A DNA stretch of 64,000 nt from DATARH01 sp963734125. Lineage in GTDB: Bacteria; Pseudomonadota; Alphaproteobacteria; ATCC43930; CGMCC-115725. Position numbers and translations under genes: made by a program. The stretch lies in the NCBI GenBank assembly GCA_963734125.1, contig CAVTGB010000048.1, positions 1 to 64,000 on the forward strand, in the 5' to 3' direction. The notes beneath the pieces were generated by a model, which was given only the letters and a program-made list of their open reading frames with translations, did no database searches and was not told the origin of the DNA. Shown one piece after another: positions 53,229-62,643 of this stretch (the stretch's first letter is position 1; the number at the start of each line of letters is the position of its first letter).

Positions 53229-54281
53229 ATGGAATTCGGCATCTTCAATCTGATGGGCGCGCGCGAAGCGGACAAATCCGCCGCTCAGGTCTTCACCGAG
53301 GTCGCCGAGCAGACCCGGCGCGCCGACGAACTCGGCTATACCGCCGCCTGGTTCGCAGAGCATCATTTCTCGAATTACTGCCTGTGCGCCTCGCCCCTGA
53401 TGATGGTCGCGCATTGCGCCGCGATCACGAAGAAGATCCGGCTCGGCACCGCGGTCGTCGTTCTGCCGCTCTACAACCCGGCGCGGCTCGCCGCCGAGGT
53501 CGCCACCGCCGACGCTTTATCGAAGGGGCGGCTCTTGCTCGGCATCGGGGCTGGCTATCAGCCCTACGAATTCGAGCGGTTCGGCGTCGACATCAAGGAC
53601 AATCTCGAAATGACCGAGGAGCTGTGCGAGATCCTCGATCTGGCGTTTTCCCGCGATTTCTTCACGTACAACGGCAAGCACTACCGGATGCCGGAGACCC
53701 ACATTCCGGCCCGCCCGGTGCAAAAGCCGCTGCCGATCTACGTCGCCGGGCATACCCAAGCGATGTTCCGCGCCGCGGCGCGGCATGGCTACCGAGTACT
53801 GTCGTCGGGCCGGGTCGGCGGCGCCAAGCTCCTGGCCGCGCAATATGCCGACATCGTCGCCGCCTTTGCCGCCGAACAGAAGCCGCTGGCCAATGCTCAC
53901 ATCACCGTCAACCGCTTTGCCCACATCACCCAAAGCAAGGAAGAGGGGCTGCGCTTTGCCGAGAACGCCCGCTACCAGTCGCGCCTCGCCTCGAGCCTCA
54001 GACGGCGCCAGGAGGTGATGCAGGGCACCGTCTTGGTCGACGTCCCGTTCCCCGACGAGCCGCCGCTCGAACAGATCCACGACGATCTACTGATCGGCGA
54101 TGTTGATACCGTCGCGGAGAAGCTCGCCGGCGAGATCGCGGCGACCCACCCCGTGCATATCTGCTTTTCGTTCAAGGTTGGCAACACCCCGCACCGGGCG
54201 GCGATGCGTTCGATGGAATTGATGATGAGCGAAGTAAAGCCCCGGGTTGAGCGCGCCCTCGGCCGCCTCGCGGCGGAGTGA
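53229..54281 (+). CDS. LLM-class flavin-dependent oxidoreductase
   Basis: 350 residues, bacterial luciferase fold. MEFGIFNLMGAREADKSAA start, YTAAWFAEHHFSNYC, IRLGTAVVVLPLYNPARLAAE, LSKGRLLLGIGAGYQPYEF, and PIYVAGHTQAMFRAAARHGY. The ATG at 53229 follows GGAGGCAAG. These are FMNH2- or F420-dependent monooxygenases/dehydrogenases. Substrate unknown. Its stop directly abuts the end of the convergent dienelactone hydrolase gene. Confidence 0.88.
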   Translation: MEFGIFNLMGAREADKSAAQVFTEVAEQTRRADELGYTAAWFAEHHFSNYCLCASPLMMVAHCAAITKKIRLGTAVVVLPLYNPARLAAEVATADALSKGRLLLGIGAGYQPYEFERFGVDIKDNLEMTEELCEILDLAFSRDFFTYNGKHYRMPETHIPARPVQKPLPIYVAGHTQAMFRAAARHGYRVLSSGRVGGAKLLAAQYADIVAAFAAEQKPLANAHITVNRFAHITQSKEEGLRFAENARYQSRLASSLRRRQEVMQGTVLVDVPFPDEPPLEQIHDDLLIGDVDTVAEKLAGEIAATHPVHICFSFKVGNTPHRAAMRSMELMMSEVKPRVERALGRLAAE

Positions 54282-55160
54282 TCAGGCGACGCCGTACTGC
54301 TGGAACCAGGCGAGCATCCGGGCCCAGCCGTCCTTGGCCGCCTCGGCGCGGTAACTCGGCCGGTAGTCGGCGTTGAAGCCGTGCGGCGCGTCGGGATAGA
54401 TCTTGAACTCGCAAATCTTGCCCGCGGTCTTGCAGGCTGCTGCCATGCGCTCGACGCTCTCGACCGGGATCCCCTGGTCGGCGCCGCCGTAAAGCCCGAG
54501 TACTGGGCATTTCAGGTCGGCGGCCAGATCGATCGGGTATTTCGGTTGCAATTCGGTGCGCGGCCGGTCGATCGGCCCGTACCAGGCGACCGCCGCCTTG
54601 AGTTCGGGATTATGCGCGGCGTAGAGCCAGACAGGTCGCCCGCCCCAACAGAACCCGGTGATGGCAAGCTTGGCCGTGTCGGCCTTTCCGGAACTCTTCG
54701 CGTAAGCCACCGTCGCGTCGAGATCCGCGATCACCTGAGCGTCCGGCACCTTCGAGACCACCTCGGCGACCAGCTTCGGAATATCCGCGTAAGCCGCCGG
54801 ATTGCCCTGGCGCGCGTATAGTTCCGGCGCGATCGCGAAGTAGCCGGCTTTGGCCAGACGGCGGCAGAGATCCTTGATGTGCTCGTGCACGCCGAAGATC
54901 TCCTGGACGACGAGCACGGTCGCGAATGGGCCGCCCCTTTCCGGCATCGCGCGATAGGCCGGGATGGCGCGGTCTTTCGTCGGCACCTGAACCTCGCCGG
55001 CGGTCAGCCCCGTCGCGTCGGTGGTGATGACGGTCTGCGCGCAAATCGGCTGGGCCGACAGGGCAAAGCCTGTGGCCAGCGAGGTCGTCACAAAGCCACG
55101 CCGCGACCAGCGCGCGCGCGGTACCAGCCCTTCGAGTTCAGGCTCGACGAGATCCACCAC
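54282..55160 (-). CDS. Tat-exported dienelactone-hydrolase family protein
   Basis: 292 residues. A twin-arginine signal (WSRRGFVTTSLATGFALSA) precedes the hydrolase domain. The catalytic triad of dienelactone hydrolases is visible as Cys in ITGFCWGGRPVW, Asp in LYGGADQGIPVE and His in YPDAPHGFNADY; also VVQEIFGVHEHIKDLCRR with the usual Glu. Such enzymes hydrolyse dienelactones from chlorocatechol degradation or related esters. Export to the periplasm is common in one subgroup. Monocistronic. Confidence 0.9.
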   Translation of the reverse strand: MVDLVEPELEGLVPRARWSRRGFVTTSLATGFALSAQPICAQTVITTDATGLTAGEVQVPTKDRAIPAYRAMPERGGPFATVLVVQEIFGVHEHIKDLCRRLAKAGYFAIAPELYARQGNPAAYADIPKLVAEVVSKVPDAQVIADLDATVAYAKSSGKADTAKLAITGFCWGGRPVWLYAAHNPELKAAVAWYGPIDRPRTELQPKYPIDLAADLKCPVLGLYGGADQGIPVESVERMAAACKTAGKICEFKIYPDAPHGFNADYRPSYRAEAAKDGWARMLAWFQQYGVA

Positions 55161-55250
55161 ATCCTCCGTTGATCAGGCTTATTCGCAGAGGATACGGATC
55201 GCGCGGACCCGGCGAAAGCCCCGCTCGCGCAAAGGTGAAGAGAGGCGCCG

Positions 55251-55544
55251 CTAGCCCGCCTGGCGCGCCGCGGCGGCGGTCGTGATCCGGCGCTTCAGCC
55301 GGCGCATTTCCGGCGACAATTTACGGTCGGCCTCGGCCTTGAGGAAGGCGTCGATCCCGCCCTTGAACTCGATCGTCCGGATTGCCGCCGTCGAGAGGCG
55401 CAGGCGGGTCGGGCCCAGCACATCCGACAACAGTGAAATCGTCTGCAAATTCGGCAGAAAGCGCCGCTTGGTCTTGATGTTGGAGTGGCTCACATTGTGG
55501 CCGACCTGGACACCCTTGCCGGTGACGGGGCATTTGCGGGCCAT
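55251..55544 (-). CDS. rpmB: 50S ribosomal protein L28
   Basis: 97 residues. MARKCPVTGKGVQVGHNVSH, SNIKTKRRFLPNLQ, LRLSTAAIRTIEFKGGIDAF are standard for alphaproteobacterial L28. The zinc-site cysteines of some L28s are absent except Cys5. An upstream ATG at 55556 is less likely. Single gene, divergent from soxD with about 200 bases between. Confidence 0.96.
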   Translation of the reverse strand: MARKCPVTGKGVQVGHNVSHSNIKTKRRFLPNLQTISLLSDVLGPTRLRLSTAAIRTIEFKGGIDAFLKAEADRKLSPEMRRLKRRITTAAAARQAG

Positions 55545-55741
55545 CTTGCACCTCACGCAAGCAACAGGGGTCGAAACACCGGCGGGTTCTAGGCCGGGTT
55601 GCGCCAGGGGTCAAGCGCGGCGGCGCGGCAGGGGCGCAAGAGGCGTCAGCGACGATGACCCCGTGCGACGGTTTGGCTTGGTCGCCGCCCCTGACAAATT
55701 GGCGTAGCTTTGGGCGCGATACTGCTGCCTGAGGCGACGCG

Positions 55742-56053
55742 ATGCTGCTTATCCCCTGCCCGTGGTGCGGGCCGCGCGACGAAGTCGAGTTCCGCTATGG
55801 CGGGGAGGCGCATATCGCGCGGCCGGCCGACCCCGATGCGCTGAGTGACGCGGCCTGGGCGGATTATCTGTTCATGCGCAGCAACCCCAAGGGCCGATTG
55901 GCCGAGCGCTGGGTGCACAGCGCCGGGTGCCGCCGCTGGTTCAACCTCGTGCGCGACACCCTCTCGCATCAGATTGTCGCGTCCTACAAGATCGGCGAGG
56001 CGCCGCCGCGGCGCATCGCCCGCCCGCGGCAGCTGTCGCGCCCCGGCTCGTGA
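55742..56053 (+). CDS. soxD: Sarcosine oxidase subunit delta
   Basis: 103 residues. Zinc-binding start LLIPCPWCGPRDEVEF, FRYGGEAHIARP, DYLFMRSNPKGRLAERWVH and CRRWFNLVRDT are the SoxD pattern. The delta subunit has a zinc site and completes heterotetrameric sarcosine oxidase. Its stop overlaps the soxA GTG. The usual gene before it, soxB, is not in the window. Confidence 0.93.
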   Translation: MLLIPCPWCGPRDEVEFRYGGEAHIARPADPDALSDAAWADYLFMRSNPKGRLAERWVHSAGCRRWFNLVRDTLSHQIVASYKIGEAPPRRIARPRQLSRPGS

Positions 56054-59000
56054 CCCAGCCGTTCCGCCTGCCCACCGGCGGCATGATCGAGCGCGGCCAG
56101 GTCCTCGATTTCCGCTTCGACGGGCAGGCATTTGAAGGGCGTCCGGGCGACACGCTGGCCTCGGCGTTGCTGGCCAACGGGGTCCGATCGGTCGCCCGCA
56201 GCTTCAAATATCATCGCCCCCGCGGCCTCCTCACCGCCGGGGCGGAGGAACCCTCGGCGCTGGTCCAGCTCGAAACCGGCGCCCACACCGAACCGAACCG
56301 CCGGCCGACCGAGATTCCCCTCTATGACGAGCTCAGCGCCGCCAGCCAGCATGCCTGGCCGAGCCTCTGGTTCGATCTGGGCGCCGCCATCGGTTTTCTC
56401 GGCCCGCTGCTGCCGGCCGGCTTTTATTACAAGACCTTCATGCGCCCGCGCGCACTTTGGAGGGGCGTCTGGGAGCGGCTGTTGCGCCACATGGCCGGGC
56501 TCGGCCGCGCGCCCTCGCTCCCTGACCGGTCGCGCTATGACAAATACCACACGCATTGCGACGTGCTGGTCGTTGGCGGCGGACCCTCCGGCCTTGCCGC
56601 CGCGCTTGCCGCCGGGCAAAGCGGCGCCCGCGTCATTCTGGCCGAGAGCGATGCGGTGTTCGGTGGCGCCCTGTTGCGCCGCCGCTATCGGATCGGTGGG
56701 GGCGACGGCAAGGCCTGGGCGGACGCAGTGGTCGCCCAGTTGGCGGCGTTGCCCGAGGTGCGGCTCCTGCCGCGGACCACGGTCACCGGCCATTACGACG
56801 CAAACTACCTGATCGCGGTCGAACGGGTCGGCGAGGGGCTCGCGGCGGCAGCGCCGGCCGGAGCGCCGCGGCAGCGTCTCTGGCATATCCGCGCACGACG
56901 GGTGGTGCTGGCGGCCGGGGCGTTGGAGCGGCCGCTAGTTTTCGCCGACAACGACCGCCCCGGCATCATGCTGGCGAGCGCCGTCGAGACCTATCTCCAC
57001 CGCTATGCGGTCATCCCGGGACGACGCGCCGTGCTGTTTGCCGATCACGATGACGCCTACGCGCTCGCCCCCGCCTTGGCCCAATCCGGCATCGCGGTCG
57101 CCGCGATCGTCGATCCGCGCCGCGAACCCGGAGCGGCGGCGCAGCGCCTGGCCGCGGGGATGAGGCTCTATTCGGCGCACCGCGTGGTCGGGACGGCGGG
57201 CCGCCAGGCGCTCTCCCGGGTTTGGATCCAGCGGTTCTCTGACGATGGCGCGGCGCACGGCCAAAGCATGTCCATCGCTTGCGACCTCCTCGCCCTCTCC
57301 GGCGGCTGGAACCCGACGGTCAGCCTCTTCGCCCAGGCGCAGGGGCGGCTGCGCTTCGACGAGCGGCTCGCCGCCTTTGTCCCGGGTGCAATCGAGGGCG
57401 CCGCCAATGGAGCAATCGACTGCGTCGGGGCGGCGCGCGGCAGTTTCGCCTTGGGCGCCGGCCTCGCCGAGGGCAACGCTGCCGGGGCTCGTGCGGCCCT
57501 CCGGTGCGGTTTTGGCGGCGCGCCCAACCGCGCGCTTCCAGCGGTCGACGAGAGCGCGCAAAGCCCGCCGGCGCCGCTTGCGGTCGCGCTTACCGAAAAG
57601 GCCGCCCGACGTGCGTTCGTCGATCTGCACAACGATGTGACCGTTGCCGACATCGCGCTCGCCGCCCGCGAGGGCTACTCGGGCGTGGAGCATCTGAAGC
57701 GCTACACGACACTTGGCATGGGCACCGACCAGGGCAAGACCGGCAACCTCCCCGCATTGGCGCTGCTCGCGGCGCTGACCGGCCGCAGCATCGAGGCGGG
57801 CGGCACGATGAGTTTTCGCCCGCCCTATGTGCCGATCGCCTATGGGCTCCTCGCCGGGCGCGAGCGCGGGCCTCTTGCCGATCCGGTTCGGGTCACCCCG
57901 ATGCACGATTGGCACCTCGCTGCCGGCGCCGTCTTCGAGGGTGTCGGACAATGGCGCCGCCCGCGCTATTACCCGCGCCCCGGCGAAGACATGGACGTTG
58001 CGGTGCGGCGCGAATGCCTCGCGGTGCGCGACCGGGTCGCGCTGTTCGACGCCTCGACCCTGGGCAAGATCGAACTCGCTGGGCGCGATGCGGCGAGGTT
58101 TCTCGAACGCGCCACGATCAACCATTGGCAGGACCTGGCGATCGGACATTGCCGCTACGCGCTGATGTGCCGCGACGACGGCATGGTGTTGGATGACGGG
58201 GTGGCAACGCGCCTCGCGCTCGACCGCTTCCTGCTGACGACGACGACCGGCAATGCCGGCGCGGTTCTCGACTGGCTCGAAGAGTGGCTGCAGACCGAAT
58301 GGCCCGATCTGGAGGTGTTCTGCACGTCGCTCACCGAAGAGTGGGCGAACGCGACGCTGGTGGGCCCGCGGGCGCGCGAGGTGCTGAGAGCGCTGGCGCC
58401 GCGCCTCCTCCTCGATCGCGCCGATTTCCCGTTCATGGCCGTGCGCGAAGCCGATGTCGCCGGCATTCCGGCGCGGATCTTCCGGGTCAGCTTTTCCGGC
58501 GAACTCTCCTACGAAATCAATGTGCCGGCCGATCGGGGCCTCGACCTCTGGGAGCGCCTGATCGGCGCCGGCGCGCCCTGGGGCATCACCCCCTACGGCA
58601 CCGAGGCGATGCATGTGCTGCGCGCCGAGAAGGGCTATATCGCGATCGGCCAGGAAACCGATGGCTCGGTCACCCCGATTGATCTTGGGCTCGGTGGCCT
58701 TGTCGCACGGGATAAGGACTTTCTTGGCCGCCGCTCGCTGGCGCGCTCCGACACCGTGCGGGCCGACCGCAAAGAGCTCGTCGGCCTCCTCCCCGACAAC
58801 CCGGATGAAATCCTCCCCGAGGGCTCCCAGCTCGTCGCCGAACTCGGGGGAACCCCGCCCATGCCGATGATCGGCCACGTCACCTCGAGCTACTTCGGCG
58901 CCCGGCTCGGCCGCAGTTTCGCACTCGCGCTCGTTGAAGGCGGCCGCTCGCGCCACGGCGAACTGGTCTGGGCCCCGCTCCCCGACCGGATCATCGCCGC

Positions 59001-59055
59001 GAGAATCTGCCCACCCGCGTTCTACGACCCCGCAGGGCTTCGCCGCGATGGGTGA
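56050..59055 (+). CDS. soxA: Sarcosine oxidase subunit alpha
   Basis: 1,001 residues, normal for SoxA. N-terminal ferredoxin-like segment (FEGRPGDTLASALLANG), NAD-binding Rossmann fold (CDVLVVGGGPSGLAAALAAG), central flavin/tunnel region with AAGALERPLVFADNDRPGIM, and a C-terminal aminomethyltransferase-like folate domain (SFSGELSYEINVPADRG, then GTEAMHVLRAEKGYIAIG). It oxidises sarcosine to glycine with formation of methylene-tetrahydrofolate. GTG start overlapping soxD by 4 bases. Two minus-strand genes separate it from soxG. Confidence 0.95.
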   Translation: MTQPFRLPTGGMIERGQVLDFRFDGQAFEGRPGDTLASALLANGVRSVARSFKYHRPRGLLTAGAEEPSALVQLETGAHTEPNRRPTEIPLYDELSAASQHAWPSLWFDLGAAIGFLGPLLPAGFYYKTFMRPRALWRGVWERLLRHMAGLGRAPSLPDRSRYDKYHTHCDVLVVGGGPSGLAAALAAGQSGARVILAESDAVFGGALLRRRYRIGGGDGKAWADAVVAQLAALPEVRLLPRTTVTGHYDANYLIAVERVGEGLAAAAPAGAPRQRLWHIRARRVVLAAGALERPLVFADNDRPGIMLASAVETYLHRYAVIPGRRAVLFADHDDAYALAPALAQSGIAVAAIVDPRREPGAAAQRLAAGMRLYSAHRVVGTAGRQALSRVWIQRFSDDGAAHGQSMSIACDLLALSGGWNPTVSLFAQAQGRLRFDERLAAFVPGAIEGAANGAIDCVGAARGSFALGAGLAEGNAAGARAALRCGFGGAPNRALPAVDESAQSPPAPLAVALTEKAARRAFVDLHNDVTVADIALAAREGYSGVEHLKRYTTLGMGTDQGKTGNLPALALLAALTGRSIEAGGTMSFRPPYVPIAYGLLAGRERGPLADPVRVTPMHDWHLAAGAVFEGVGQWRRPRYYPRPGEDMDVAVRRECLAVRDRVALFDASTLGKIELAGRDAARFLERATINHWQDLAIGHCRYALMCRDDGMVLDDGVATRLALDRFLLTTTTGNAGAVLDWLEEWLQTEWPDLEVFCTSLTEEWANATLVGPRAREVLRALAPRLLLDRADFPFMAVREADVAGIPARIFRVSFSGELSYEINVPADRGLDLWERLIGAGAPWGITPYGTEAMHVLRAEKGYIAIGQETDGSVTPIDLGLGGLVARDKDFLGRRSLARSDTVRADRKELVGLLPDNPDEILPEGSQLVAELGGTPPMPMIGHVTSSYFGARLGRSFALALVEGGRSRHGELVWAPLPDRIIAARICPPAFYDPAGLRRDG

Positions 59056-59067
59056 GGTTGCGGCAGA

Positions 59068-59349
59068 TCACACCGCGATGTAGCGGCGCTCGCCGGTCCT
59101 GGGGTGGAAATAAACCGTCACCAGCTTGCCGGTCTCGGGGTCGACAAAGCGCTCGTCGGTCCGTTGCCAGTCGGGGCCGGGCGGGGTTGCGGCCAGTCCC
59201 TTGTAACGCCAGCGCTCGACGACGAGGCCGATCAGAAAGATCGCCGCCCATACGGCGAACATGATCGCTGCCGGGAAGACGCACAGGCTCGCCATCACCA
59301 GCGCGCTGGCCGCCAAGAGCCCGCCGATGACAGCGACTATGGTGCGCAT
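59068..59349 (-). CDS. Small two-helix membrane protein
   Basis: 93 residues: two adjacent helices (IVAVIGGLLAASALVMASLC and FAVWAAIFLIGLVV), then a soluble C-terminus with DERFVDPETGKLVTVYFHP and TGERRYIAV, a conserved-looking pattern of hydrophilic tail proteins. Lies 11 bases downstream of the YbjQ gene on the same strand, so they probably form an operon. Function unknown. Confidence 0.7.
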   Translation of the reverse strand: MRTIVAVIGGLLAASALVMASLCVFPAAIMFAVWAAIFLIGLVVERWRYKGLAATPPGPDWQRTDERFVDPETGKLVTVYFHPRTGERRYIAV

Positions 59350-59360
59350 GGCCTTCGGTC

Positions 59361-59699
59361 TCAGCCCGCCCCGGGCGCGACCACGGGTTCGATGATTGCC
59401 GCGGTCCCATAGGCGACGATCTCGCTCATCGTCTGGCCGATCTCGGCCGAATCGAAGCGCATCATCAACACCGCGTTGGCCCCCATTGCCGTCGCATTCT
59501 GCACCAGGCGGTCGACCGCATGGCGCCGCGCCTCTTCGAGCAGCTGGGTGTATTCGCTGATCTCGCCCCCGACGATCGAGCGCAGCCCGGCCATGATGTT
59601 GCCGCCGAGCCCGCGACTGCGCACCACCACGCCAAAGCACTGACCCTTGACCTCGGTAACCCGGTAATGGGGGATATTTTCGGTGGTGACGACCAGCAT
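59361..59699 (-). CDS. YbjQ-family (UPF0145) protein
   Basis: 112 residues. VTTENIPHYRVTEVKG, GVVVRSRGLGGNIMAGLRSI and GANAVLMMRFDSAEIG match the YbjQ family, small pentameric proteins sometimes called heavy-metal-binding. Exact role unknown. Together with the membrane protein downstream it interrupts the sox genes. Confidence 0.9.
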   Translation of the reverse strand: MLVVTTENIPHYRVTEVKGQCFGVVVRSRGLGGNIMAGLRSIVGGEISEYTQLLEEARRHAVDRLVQNATAMGANAVLMMRFDSAEIGQTMSEIVAYGTAAIIEPVVAPGAG

Positions 59700-59808
59700 T
59701 GCGCCCTCCCCGTGTGTAAAGCGAAGTGCACTCTAGCCGCTTTATCCCTAACATTCGATCAATGGGACGGGCTCGCGCCGGGCGGGGGAGATCGGGGGGC
59801 TGGTTGCG

Positions 59809-60381
59809 ATGGCTGAGGGGCGCCATTCCCCGCTCGACGGGCTGTTGCCGTGGGCATTGCCGGGAGCGTCGGGCAGCTCCGAGGTGGCGCTCGCCGAACT
59901 GCGCTTTGCCGAGCAGATCGGCGTGCGCGTGCGCCAGCCGGTCGCGGCATACCTTGCCGGCGTGCCGCTACCGTTAGAGCCCAACCGCGTGGCGAGCATG
60001 CGCCGGGTGCGCACGCTCTGGCTCGGTCCCGACGAATGGCTGGTAACCGCGCCCGAAGGCGTGGCGCCCGATCTGATGGGCCGGTTGACCCGGGCGCTCG
60101 CCGGCCGGCACGCCACCGTCAGCGACCTCTCGGCGAGCCGCGCCATCATCGAGATCACCGGGAACCGGGCGCGCGCGCTCCTCGAAAAGGGCTGCGGCAT
60201 CGACCTCCATCCCCGCGCGTTCGGGCCGGGCGCGTGCGCGCAGACCCTGTTCGCCAAGCTGCCGGTGATCCTCGACCAGACGAGCGCCGCCCCTGCCTAC
60301 CGGCTTTTCGTCGGCCGTTCGACCGCGCGCTGGCTGGCGCAATGGCTGATCGACGCGGCCGAAGAGTTCCGCTTTACATGA
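59809..60381 (+). CDS. soxG: Sarcosine oxidase subunit gamma
   Basis: 190 residues. SoxG pattern: VRTLWLGPDEWLVTAPEG, SDLSASRAIIEITGNRARAL, LEKGCGIDLHPRAFGPGACA and YRLFVGRSTARWLAQWL. The gamma subunit is the smaller aminomethyltransferase-like subunit. It is 753 bases from soxA, with two minus-strand genes in between, so it needs its own promoter. Confidence 0.92.
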   Translation: MAEGRHSPLDGLLPWALPGASGSSEVALAELRFAEQIGVRVRQPVAAYLAGVPLPLEPNRVASMRRVRTLWLGPDEWLVTAPEGVAPDLMGRLTRALAGRHATVSDLSASRAIIEITGNRARALLEKGCGIDLHPRAFGPGACAQTLFAKLPVILDQTSAAPAYRLFVGRSTARWLAQWLIDAAEEFRFT

Positions 60382-60537
60382 TGCGGTGCCAGCCCCCGAT
60401 CGGGTCTGGCGGATTGGTAAGCTGGCTTATAGGTTCCTACCCTTACGATCTGCAAGCCTGCGATGCTCGATCGTTGCTTGCCGCCCGGCAAAGTGGGAGG
60501 CTAGGCTGAACAGCGTTCATGAAATAGGGTGACGGTG

Positions 60538-61314
60538 ATGGCGGGATGGAGCGAACACGACATCGATCTGGGCGAAACGAAGCTCCATTACCGGCGCGCC
60601 GGAAGCGGTCGCCCGGTGCTCGTGCTCCATCACGATATCGGCACCCCTGACAGCTTGGCGTTCTATGACGCGCTGGCGGCAAAATTTGATGTGATTGTGC
60701 CGCGTCACCCCGGCTTTGGCGTCCCCGAGCGGCCGCCATGGATGCGCCACCCGCGCGACATCGCCTCGCTCTATCAGTGGCTGCTGGCCGAGCTCGGGGT
60801 CGAGCGCGCCAGCCTCGTCGGGCTCGGCTTCGGCGGCTGGGTCGCGGCCGAGATGGCCGCGCTCGCGCCGCGCGATTTTCACCGGTTGGTGCTGGTCGGC
60901 GCGATGGGCGTCAAGCCCCCTGAGGGCGACATCCTCGATCAGGCGATCATCAGCTATATCGACTACGCGCGCGCCGGCTTCCACGACCAAGCGGCGTTCG
61001 CGCGGGTCTTTGGCGATGTGTCGACCGACCAGTTGGTCGCCTGGGACCTGTGCCGCGAGATGAGCTTCCGCATCGCCTGGAAGCCCTACATGTATTCGCA
61101 GACCCTGCCGCATCTATTGGGCGGGGTGCGCGCCCCGGCCCTGGTGGTATGGGGCGACGATGACAAGGTTGTGCCGAGGAGCGCCGGTGAGCGCTATGTT
61201 CGTTCCCTGCGCGAGGCGCGCTTCGAAATTGTCGGCGCGGCCGGACATTGCGTCGACATGGAGCAGCCCGAGGCGCTCGCCCGCCTCGTCACCCCGTTCA
61301 TCGAGCAGAACTGA
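60538..61314 (+). CDS. Alpha/beta-fold hydrolase without nucleophile serine
   Basis: 258 residues from ATG 60538. LVLHHDIGTPDSLAFYDAL, FDVIVPRHPGFGVPERP, and the C-terminal VVWGDDDKVVPR (acid) and GAAGHCVDME (His) fit alpha/beta hydrolases. The nucleophile elbow, normally GxSxG, reads SLVGLGFGGWVAAEMA, so Gly replaces Ser. It may be a non-hydrolytic relative or use another mechanism. It precedes an LLM oxidoreductase by 87 bases on the same strand, a frequent pairing. Confidence 0.82.
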   Translation: MAGWSEHDIDLGETKLHYRRAGSGRPVLVLHHDIGTPDSLAFYDALAAKFDVIVPRHPGFGVPERPPWMRHPRDIASLYQWLLAELGVERASLVGLGFGGWVAAEMAALAPRDFHRLVLVGAMGVKPPEGDILDQAIISYIDYARAGFHDQAAFARVFGDVSTDQLVAWDLCREMSFRIAWKPYMYSQTLPHLLGGVRAPALVVWGDDDKVVPRSAGERYVRSLREARFEIVGAAGHCVDMEQPEALARLVTPFIEQN

Positions 61315-61354
61315 CGCAATCATCCACCGCCCCGGAATCCCCCAGCACACCGCG

Positions 61355-61384
61355 TCCCTCTCCGCACCCAAGGGCAGAGAGGGA
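61355..61384. repeat. CCCTCTC hairpin between hydrolase and oxidoreductase
   Basis: TCCCTCTC (61355-61362) pairs with GAGAGGGA (61377-61384). Related to the hairpin at 62665. Confidence 0.5.
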
Positions 61385-61401
61385 GTGAAAGGAGGAACGC
61401 C

Positions 61402-62643
61402 ATGCATGTGATGTATTTCACCGAGCAGCCGATGTCCGCCTATCCGGCCGATATCGGGTTGGAGGTCGGTCATACCGCGTTGATGTTCTCAAACAAGCAC
61501 TTCGACCCGGTGGCCGGCAGCCGCCTCTATAACGAATACCTCGAGCATTACATCTACGCCGAGGAGATGGGTGTCGAAGGCTTCATGCTGAACGAGCACC
61601 ACAACGCACCGTTCTGCATGCAGGCCAAGGCCAACATCTTCGCCGCGATCCTCGCCGCCGTCACCAAGAAGGCGAAGATCGTCATGCTCGGCAATCCGCT
61701 GCCCCTGGCCGAGAACCCGGTGCGGCTCGCCGAAGAGCTGGCGATGATCGACATGATCTCGAAGGGGCGCCTCGTCTCCGGCTTTGTCCGCGGCGGCGGC
61801 CAGGAGCAGCTCGCCAACGGCGTCAATCCGGCCTACAACCGTGAGCGCTTCGAGGAGGCCCACGACCTGGTCGTCGCGGCATGGTCGCGCCAGGGTCCGT
61901 TCCGCTGGGAGGGCACGCATTACCAACACCGCGTCGTCAACCCGTGGGCGGTGCCGCTGCAGAAGCCCTATCCGCGCGTCTGGATCCCGGGCGTCCTGAG
62001 CCAGGAGACGATCATCTGGGCGGCCAAGCAGCGCTATCCCTATATCGCGCTCAACACCTCGATCGAGGCGACCAAGAAGATCTGGGAGCTCTATGACAAG
62101 GTCGCGCTCGAGACCGGCTACGTAGCGGGCCCGGAAAACCGCGGCTACCTGCAGCAGGTCCACGTCTCCGACAGCGAGGAGAAGGCGGAGAAGAACGCCC
62201 GCCAGTTCCTCTGGATGCAGGGCGAGTTCACCGGCCTCGCCCACCCGGTGTGGGCGAACCCGTCGGGCTATTTCTCGCCCTCGCTGCGCCGCAACTTTGT
62301 CGAGTTCGCGGTCGGTCGGGCGGAGAACCCGCGCGGACGGCCGACCTTCGAGCAGCAGGTGGCCGACGGGCGGATCTTCTTCGGCACCCCGAAGACGGTC
62401 ATTCCCAAACTGCGCCATGTCCTCGAAGAGACCCGGCCGAGCATCTACGGGATCTGGGGCAATGACGGCACGGTCTCGAATGCCGACGCGCGGACCTGCA
62501 TCCGCCTCCTCGGGCAGGAGGTCATGCCGGCGATGCGCGAGATCGGCAAGGAACTGGGCTTGCACGACCCGTTCGAGCTGAATTCTCCGGTGCACCTTAA
62601 ATACTCGACCGATCTGAAGGCGATGCCGCAGGCCGCCGAATAG
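61402..62643 (+). CDS. LLM-class flavin-dependent oxidoreductase (limonene monooxygenase-like)
   Basis: 413 residues. GVEGFMLNEHHNAPFCMQAK, AKIVMLGNPLPLAENPVRLA, ISKGRLVSGFVRGGGQE, and KPYPRVWIPGVLSQETI are typical of the larger LLM proteins. AGGAGG lies nine bases upstream of the ATG. Probably uses reduced FMN supplied by a reductase. Cotranscription with the alpha/beta protein upstream is likely. Substrate unknown. Confidence 0.88.
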   Translation: MHVMYFTEQPMSAYPADIGLEVGHTALMFSNKHFDPVAGSRLYNEYLEHYIYAEEMGVEGFMLNEHHNAPFCMQAKANIFAAILAAVTKKAKIVMLGNPLPLAENPVRLAEELAMIDMISKGRLVSGFVRGGGQEQLANGVNPAYNRERFEEAHDLVVAAWSRQGPFRWEGTHYQHRVVNPWAVPLQKPYPRVWIPGVLSQETIIWAAKQRYPYIALNTSIEATKKIWELYDKVALETGYVAGPENRGYLQQVHVSDSEEKAEKNARQFLWMQGEFTGLAHPVWANPSGYFSPSLRRNFVEFAVGRAENPRGRPTFEQQVADGRIFFGTPKTVIPKLRHVLEETRPSIYGIWGNDGTVSNADARTCIRLLGQEVMPAMREIGKELGLHDPFELNSPVHLKYSTDLKAMPQAAE

